46,609 bases of DNA from Prorocentrum cordatum (taxonomy: Eukaryota; Sar; Dinophyceae; Prorocentrales; Prorocentraceae): NCBI GenBank assembly GCA_963575745.1, contig CAUYUJ010019097.1, forward strand, positions 141,020 through 187,628, in the 5' to 3' direction. Under the pieces are notes generated by a model, which saw only the letters and a program-made list of their open reading frames with translations, made no database searches and was not told where the DNA came from. How positions within the stretch are numbered: the first letter of the stretch is position 1; each line of letters opens with the position of its first letter. Both the position numbers and the translations under genes were made by a program. Below, piece after piece: positions 40,128-46,609 of this stretch.

Positions 40128-43100
40128 CGTGCTGGGGGTTACGCTGCTGGTTTTGGGGGATTGTGCTGGGGGCCTGTGCTGCGGGGTTCTGCTGGGGGTG
40201 CTGATGGGTAGTGCTGGAAGATTGTGCTGGGGGGTTGTGCTGGGGGGTTGTGCTCGGGGGTTGTGTTGGAGGTTTGTGCTGGCGGGTTGTGCTGGGGAGT
40301 TGTGCTGGGGACTTGTGCTGGGTAATTGTGCTGCGGGGTTGTGCTGGGGGGTCGTGCTGGTGGAGATTGCTGGGGGAGCTGGGTTGTGCTGGGGCCTCCA
40401 TGCTGGGGGGTTGTGCTGGGGGGTTGTGCTGGGCGGTTGGGCTGGGCGGTTGTGCTGGGGATCTGTGCTGGGGGGTTATGCCTGGGGGGTTGTGCTGAGG
40501 GTAATGCTTGGGGGTTGTGCTGGGGGGTTGTGCTGGGGGGTTTGTGCTGCGGGGCTTGTGCCGGGGGGTTGTGCTGGGTGTGTGTGCTGGGCGGTTGTGT
40601 TGTGCTGGGGGTTTTTGCTTGGGTTGTGCTGGGGGGTTGTGCTGGGGGGTTGTGCATGGGGGGTATATAATGCAGGGAGGTTGGGCTGGGGGTTGTCCTG
40701 GGGCGTTGTGCTGGGATCGTGCTCGGGGTCTGTGCGTGGGAGGGTTATGCTGTGCTGTGTGTGCGTTTGGTGTTCGTTCTGGGAGATTGTGCGGGGAGGT
40801 TGTGCTGGGAGGTTGTACTGTGTGTGTGCGTGTGTGCTGGAGGATTCTGCGTGGGAGTGTTATGCAGAGGTGTTGTGCTGGGGGTTGCGCTGGGGGGTTG
40901 TGCTTGGTGATCGTGCTGGGGGGTTGTGCTGAGGGTTGTGCTGGGGAGTTGGGCTGGGGGTTATGCCTGGGGGTTGTGCTGGGGGGGTTTGCCTGGGGGG
41001 TTGTGCTGAGTCTTATGCTGGGGGGTTGCGCTGGCGGGTTGTGCGGGGGAGTTGTGCTGCGGGGGTTGTGCTGGGGGGATGTTCTGGGGGCTCGTGCTGA
41101 GGTGTTGTGTTGTGCTGGGGGGTTGTGCTGGGGGTTGTGCAGGGGGGTTGTGCAGGGAGTTGTGCTGGGGGGTTGTGCATGGGGGGTAATGCAGGGGGGG
41201 TTGTGCTGGGGATTGTCCTGGGGGGGTCGTGCTTGGGTCGTGCTGGGGGTCTGTGCGTGGGAGGGTTTATGTTGTGCTGTGTGTGTTTGGTGTTCGTGCT
41301 GGGGGATTGTGCGGGGAGGTTGTGCTGGGAGGTTGTGCTGTGTGTGTGTGCTGGGGGGGATTCTGCGTGAGGGTGTTATGCAGAGGTGTTGTACAGGGGG
41401 TTGTGCTGGGGTGTTGTGCTTGTTTTTTCGTGCTGGGGGTTGTGATGGGGGTGTGTGCTGGGGAATCGTGCTAGGGGGGTTGCACGGGGGGTTATGCCAG
41501 GGGTTGTGATGGGGGGTTGTGCTGGGGATTGTGCTGGGGGTTGTGCTGGGCGGTTGTGCTTGGTGCTCGTGCTTGGGGGGATTGCTGGGGGTGTTGCGCT
41601 GGGCGGTTACGTGGGGAAGTCGGGCAGGGGGGGGGCTGGGAGGTTGTGCTGGGGGTTGTGCATTGGAGTTGTGCTGGTGGGTTGTGCTGTGGGGCTGTGC
41701 TGGGGGGGGTGCTTGGGGGTCATGCTGGGGGCTCGTGCTGGAGGGTATGCTGTATGTGTGTATGTGTGTGCTGGGGGCTGTGCTGGGTGTTGTGCTGGGG
41801 TGTTGTGCTGGGGGGTTGTGCTGGGGGGTTGTGCTGGGGGGGGTTGCTGAGATTGTGGGGGGAGGTTGTGCTGGGAGGTTGTGCTGTGTGTGTGCTGGAG
41901 GATTGCGCGTGGGAGTGTTATGCAGGGGGTTGTGATGGGGGGTTGGGCTGGGCGGTTGGGCTGGGCGGTTGTGCGGGGGGTTGTGCTGGGGGGTCGCGCT
42001 AGGGGGTTTGCACGGGGGGTTCTGCCGGGGGTTGTGCCGGGGGGTTGTGCTGCGGGGTTGTGCTGGGGGTTGTGCATGGGGTTGTGCGAGGGGGTTGCGC
42101 TGTGGGGTTGCGGTGGGGCTTGTGGGGTGGGGTTGTGCTGGAAGGGGTTGACGGGAGGTTGTGCGGGGGGTTGCGCTGGGGGGTTGTGCTGGGAGTCGTG
42201 CTGCGGCCTTGGTTGATACATGGGAGGGTTATGCAGGGAGGTTGCGCTGGGGGGTTGTGCTGGGCGTTGTGCTGGTGGGTTGCGCTGCGGGGTTGAGCTG
42301 GCAACTTGTGCTGGGGGGTTGCTCATTGGGTTGTTCTGAGGAGAGTTGCTGGGTGGTTGTTCAGGGGGGTCTGCTGGGGGTTGTGCTGGGGGATCGTTCT
42401 TGGGGTTTGCGACGGGGGGGTTGTGCTTGGAGCTGGTGCTGGGGGGTTGCGCTGGGGTGTTGTGCTTGGGGGTTGTGCTGAGGGGTTGTGGTGTGCGGTT
42501 GTGCTGGGAGGTTGTGCTGGGGGGTCGTGCTGGGGGGTTTGGCTCGGGAGTTGTGCTGGGGGGTTGTGCTGGGGGGTTTGTGCTTGGGGGGGTTTTGCGG
42601 TGGGGTTGAGCTGGAAGGGTTGAGCTGGAGGGGGTTGTGCTGGGGGGATGTGCTGGGGGCTTGTGCTGGGGTGTTGTGCCGGTGCGTTGTCCTGGGGGCT
42701 TGTGCTGGGGGGTCGTGCTCGGGGCTTTTGCGCACGGGGGTTATGTCGGGGGGTTGTTCCAGGGTTTTGTGCTGGGGGTTTGTGCACAGGGGGTAATGCA
42801 GGGCGGCTGTGCTGGTGGGTTGTGCTGGGGGTTCTGCTGGGTGGTTGTGCTGGGGGTACTGGGCTAGGCTGGGCTAGGCTGGTGACTGTGCTGGGGGGAC
42901 TTGCTGGGATATTGTGCGGGGGTCTGTGCTGGGGCTATAACTGGGGGGTTGTGCTGGTTGGTTGTGCTGGGGGGATGTGCTGGAGGGGTTATGAAGGGGG
43001 GTTGTGCTGAGGGTTGTGCTGAGGGGCTGTTCTGGGGGTTGTGCTGGGGGGTGGGCTCGGGGGTTGTGCATTGTGGTGGTGCTTTGGGGTTGGCTGTGCT

Positions 43101-43950
43101 GGAGGGAGGTTGCTGGGGGGTTGTGCTGGGGGGTTGTGCTGGCCTGTGTTCTGGGGGTTTTGCTGGGGGCTTTGCAGGGGAGGGTTTTTGCGGAGTCCGG
43201 TGCTGGAGGGTAATGCAGGGGGTTGTGCTGGGGGGTGTTGCTGGGGGGTTGTACTGAGAGTTGTGCTGGGGGGTTGTGCTTGGGGGTTGTTGTGCTGAGG
43301 GGTGGTGCTGGGTGGTCGTGCTGGGGGTCGTGCAAGGGGGGTTGTGCTGATGGGTTGTGCTGGGGCGCTGTGCTGGGGGGTTGTGCTGGGTGTTCGTGCT
43401 GGGGGGTTGTGCATGGGAGGGTAATGCAGAGGGGTTGTGCTGCGGGGTGTGCTGGGGTGTTGTGCGGGGGGGGTGCGCTGGGGGGTTGTGCTGGGGGATT
43501 GTGCTGGGGTTTGTGCTGGGGGGCGCTCTTGGGGGTTTTGCTGGGGGGCTTTGCTGGAGATTGTGCTGGGGGGGACTGCTGGGGCTTATGCGTGGGGGTT
43601 GTGCTGGGAGTTGTGCTTGAGGGTTTTGCTGGGGGGGGTACGCGGTGGGGTTGTGCTAGGGATGTTGCCAGGGGTCTGTGCTGGGGGTTGTGCTGGGGTC
43701 TTGATGGGGGGTCGTGCTAGTGGCTTGTGCAGGGGGGTTATGCCAGGGGGTTGTGCTCGAGGTTGTGCTTGGGGGTTGTGCTCGGGAGCTGCGCTGGGGG
43801 GTTGTGCTGGGGGGTTGTGCATTGGGTTGTTCTGGGGGCTTTGTGCTGGGGGGCTGTTTGCGGGGCTGTGCTGGGGGGTCTGTGCTGGGGGATTGTACGG
43901 TGGTGCTGTGCTGGGGAGGGGTGCTGGGGGGTAGTGCTGAGGGTCTGTGC
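40128..43950 (+). repeat. 14-bp minisatellite GGGGGGTTGTGCTG, left arm (about 3.8 kb)
   Basis: Continuous array of GGGGGGTTGTGCTG with variants (GGGGGTTGTGCTG, GGGGGATTGTGCTG, GGGGGGTCGTGCTG). Because 14 is not divisible by 3, all three forward frames read the same 14-residue cycle (GLCWGVVLGGCAG) and stay open for hundreds of codons. A longer motif (GTGCGGGGAGGTTGTGCTGG followed by TGTGTGTG) recurs at about 40790, 41311 and 41850. No gene is present. Confidence 0.95.
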
Positions 43951-44097
43951 GATGCGCGTCTAAAGCCAAGACAGCGTGGCAATTGGGCTGTAAAGGAAAC
44001 GGAACTTCGCAGAAAGCCAAGAATAATTTCGAAGGAGGTTCGAAAAGGGTCCACGGAAACATGTTGGGAACAAGTAGGAAAAAGCCTTCGGGACACG
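43951..44097. other. Unique 147-bp spacer between inverted minisatellite arms
   Basis: Non-repetitive, AT-richer than its surroundings (AAAGCCAAGACAGCGTGGCA to TTCGGGACACGCTG). No domain, TIR or RNA motif was recognised. In a fold-back it would form the loop. Confidence 0.7.
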
Positions 44098-45387
44098 CTG
44101 CAGCACCCAACACAAACCCCAACACAACCCCCCAGAAGAACCCCACAGAAAAGAAAACCGGCATAACCCACCTGCGCAAACCCCCGAGCACGGCCCCCCA
44201 GCACAACCCACAAGCAGGCACACACACACACAGCATAACCCCCCAGCACAACCCCCTGGCATAACTCCCCAGCACAAACCCCCAGCATGAACACCCAGCA
44301 CAATCCTCCAGCACAACCCCCAGCACAACCCCCCAGCCCAACCCCCCAGCACAATCCTCCAGCACAATCCCCCTGCATTACCCTCCCATGCACAGCCCCC
44401 CAGCACAACCCCCAAAGACCAACCCCCAGCATAACTCCCTGCGCAAAACACCGAGCACGACCCCCCAACACAACCCCCCAGCAAAACACCCCAACACAAG
44501 CCCCCAGCACAACCCCCAGTACAACCCCCCAACACATCCCCCCAGCACAACCCCCCCGCATAACTCTCTAGCACAACCCCCCTGCATTACCCCCTCATGC
44601 ACAACCCCCAGGCACAACCTCCCAAGAACAACCCCCGGCATAACCCCCCTCTGCGCAAACCCCCGAGCATGACCCCCAGCACAACCCCCAGCACAACCCT
44701 CCAGCACAAACCGCCAGCACACCCCCTCAGCATAACCCCCCAGCCCAACCCCCAGCACAACCGGCCAGCACAACCCCCCAGCACAAACCCCCAGCACGAA
44801 CCTCCCAGCACGACTCCCCAACACAACCCCCAGCACAAACCCCACAGCACAGCACCCGAGCACAACCGCCCAGAACAACCTCCCAGCACAAACCCCCTGC
44901 ATTACCCCCCCCCCCTGCGCACCCCCCCAGCACAAAACCCCAGAACAAACCGCGGGCAGAACACCCCTGCGCAAAATCCCGAGCACGACTATCCAGCACA
45001 AACCCCCAGCACAACCAGCCAGCAACATAACCCCCCAGCACAATCCATCCCTCACCCCCCAGCCCCCCCAGCCCCCCACAACCCAACCCGCCAGCACCCC
45101 CTCAGAACACCCCTGGCACACCCCCCTGCGCAAAGCCCCGAGCACGACCCCCCAGCACAACCCCCAGCACAACCCCCCAGCACACCCGCCAGCACAGACA
45201 CCCAGCGTAATCCCCAGCACAACCCCCCAGCACACCCCCCTAACCCCCCAGCACAAACTCCCGGGACCCCCCAGCACACACCCCCAGCACAACCCCCCAG
45301 CACAGCTCCCAGCACGACCCCTCAGCGCAACCCCACAGCACAAACCCCCAGCACAACCCCATGCACAAACCCCCGAGAACGAACACC

Positions 45388-45388
<1 letters not shown>
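44098..45388 (-). repeat. 14-bp minisatellite, right arm in opposite orientation (about 1.3 kb)
   Basis: CAGCACAACCCCCC units, the reverse complement of the left arm. Pro/Gln/His-rich frames are shadows. The array runs into (CA)n. Confidence 0.95.

Positions 45389-45441
<53 letters not shown>
45389..45441. repeat. (CA)n microsatellite
   Basis: Nearly pure CA for about 50 bases at the outer end of the right minisatellite arm. Confidence 0.95.
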
Positions 45442-45443
<2 letters not shown>

Positions 45444-45589
45444 GGGTGCTCCAGCCGCCGGGCGACTCCCCGCGACCAGCAGCGGTGACCCCTCCCGCTC
45501 AAACTCGAGCTCCTCTTGCAATAATTCAGACTGATGCCTGGGCCCCGGAAACGGCAGGGCCGTTTGTTCACCGTTTCCTAAAAAAAATC

Positions 45590-45755
45590 CCTTGAACATG
45601 GAAACGGCAACAAAAACGGCGACCCGAAACGGCAAAAAAAACGGCTCCAGCATTGGAACCGGAACCGGAACCGGTCAAAAAACGGCGACGGGACCGGTAA
45701 AAAAACGGCGTCGGAACCGGCAAGAAAACGGAAAACAGAACTGGCAAAACAGGGC
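45590..45755. repeat. AACGGC/GGAACCGGCAAAAA minisatellite
   Basis: Degenerate units of about 16-22 bases alternating CGGAACCGG with A runs and ACGGCG. Confidence 0.8.
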
Positions 45756-45827
45756 CCACTAAGGACTGTCCCCTGTTCGCTCCCACATAACTGAGGGAAC
45801 AAACAATCACATAAACATGCAACGTCG

Positions 45828-45954
45828 GAGGTGCGCGCGGATTCCTCGGATCGGCGCTGGGGCCCATTGGCGGCGCATCCGGCGCCGCCCCTGGCGCGCA
45901 CCGCGCGCCAGGTAGGAGGGTCTAGCGCCGATCGGAGAAATCCGCGCAGACCTC
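45828..45954. mobile_element. Hairpin-rich TIR element, family T3, copy 3 (127 bp)
   Basis: The left end (GAGGTGCGCGCGGATTCCTC then GGATCGGCGCTGG) pairs with the right end over about 33 bases with few mismatches. The two inner hairpins (GGCGGCGC-ATCC-GGCGCCGCC and CCTGGCGCGC-ACC-GCGCGCCAGG) are in the reverse order of copies 1 and 2, so the element is inverted. It has the best-preserved ends of the family. Confidence 0.85.
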
Positions 45955-46134
45955 GGAAAAATCATGGTCGTGAAATCGTTTGTTCCTCGATGGTCAAGCC
46001 ACGATTCGCGCTGGCACCGTCTGCGAATGAGACATTCTTGTGCATTCCCAAGACGGCGCAGCCGCGAGTGCCGACGTGACCGCCCCCCTCCCTGCCTTCC
46101 CCCCCTCCCTGCGGTCGCGCCCACCATCTCCAGC

Positions 46135-46344
46135 GGATGCAGAACAATCTCCTCCCTGCCCTTGAACTTCCGCTGAAACTTCCTGCCCCCATGAGCCAGA
46201 GCCAGCCCTGCTCGTCGCCCGCGGGCATGGTGCCACGAGAAACCACGCCGAAGGCCGAACGCCTCACGCGTAATAATTGAACTGGCTCTTCTTCTTCGCC
46301 TGCACCGTGTTGATTCCGGTCATGTAGTCCTGGAGTCGGGGCCC
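46135..46344 (-). CDS. Two candidate exons of an unidentified gene
   Basis: On the minus strand a TTGCAG acceptor at about 46345 is followed by an open segment reading PRLQDYMTGINTVQAKKKSQ then FNYYA. It ends either at a TGA (46265-46267) or at a GTGAGG donor (46268). A further segment, 46207-46135, follows a GAGCAG acceptor and reads LALAHGGRKFQRKFKGREEI then VLHPLEM before a GTGGGC. Both have a Lys/Arg/Gln/Phe mix unlike the repeat-derived frames around them. With these exact splice sites the phases do not join cleanly; moving the acceptor one base would fix it. The protein is not recognised, and the first segment alone could be a terminal exon. Confidence 0.3.
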
Positions 46345-46460
46345 TGCAAGTCTAGGTTCGGAAACTTTGCTCAGCATGTCGCAGCATTAGCCTCTGCGAT
46401 ACATGCCCACATGCGGATAGCCTGCCGCTCCGCCTCGTGGGGCAGGACGCCGGGGAAAAC

Positions 46461-46566
46461 TCGGGACGTGGACGCTTGGGAAGAAGGACGTGGATCGAGT
46501 GTCGCGCCGAAGCGCGGCAGTCCACAACCGCGCGACGCGCTGAGCGAAAAGCTCGTGACCGTAGGG
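46461..46566. repeat. Dispersed repeat shared with 38598-38699
   Basis: GTCGCGCCGAAGCG, the GCGACGCGC core and a closing GACCGTAGGG match the other copy in order. Confidence 0.55.
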
Positions 46567-46588
46567 TAATCTCAAACCATCGGCCAGC

Positions 46589-46609
46589 TTGGGGAGGAGG
46601 AGGAGGAGG
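46589..46609. repeat. (GGA)n microsatellite at window edge
   Basis: A GGA array begins and runs off the end of the window. Confidence 0.85.

Noticed and set aside
40508-41509. 333-codon plus-strand ORF and its neighbours in the minisatellite
   Set aside because: All are the same 14-residue cycle produced by the 14-bp repeat in every frame.
1-46609. Dinoflagellate spliced-leader RNA gene or rRNA
   Set aside because: I looked by eye for the conserved leader (CCATTTTGGCTCAAG) and for rRNA landmarks and found neither. An alignment search would be more sensitive.

Overview
The window looks like nuclear DNA from a dinoflagellate, possibly a Prorocentrum-like species. The reasons are its high GC content, very low gene density, abundant simple repeats, a degraded LINE whose layout (APE-type endonuclease, reverse transcriptase, then a Cys/His-finger tail) fits dinoflagellate elements, and one predicted secreted protein whose N-terminus (signal peptide followed by an acidic run and HALLQ) is of a kind I associate with dinoflagellates. 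The species guess is inference. There are no bacterial operons, and I found no recognisable rRNA, tRNA, spliced-leader or CRISPR sequence by eye. Most of the long open frames run through repeats and are not genes. Layout: 1-3.4 kb holds inverted GGTTCGAACC arrays, a dispersed repeat and one minus-strand gene-like ORF for a cysteine-rich secreted protein (2295-2873). From 3.4 to 32.4 kb is a mosaic of (GGA)n/(TCC)n, (AGT)n and (CAT)n microsatellites, six arrays of one 89-90 bp satellite in both orientations, several dispersed repeats shared between distant sites, and many short (about 110-205 bp) elements with terminal inverted repeats that resemble non-autonomous DNA transposons (MITEs). From 32.7 to 37.2 kb is a minus-strand LINE. 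Its endonuclease domain reads cleanly with the expected catalytic residues, but the linker, reverse transcriptase and zinc-finger tail are spread over different frames and carry stops, so it is a fossil. From 37.2 to 40.1 kb there are more short TIR elements and dispersed repeats. From 40.1 to 45.4 kb is the most striking structure: about 3.8 kb of a 14-bp minisatellite (GGGGGGTTGTGCTG) facing about 1.3 kb of its reverse complement across a 147-bp unique spacer, which makes a very large potential fold-back. The last kilobase has another hairpin-rich TIR element and two possible exons of an unidentified minus-strand gene. There is no sign that the genes work together. The window is best read as intergenic dinoflagellate DNA in which selfish and tandem repeats dominate, with one plausible secreted-protein gene, one dead LINE and a possible gene end at the right edge.
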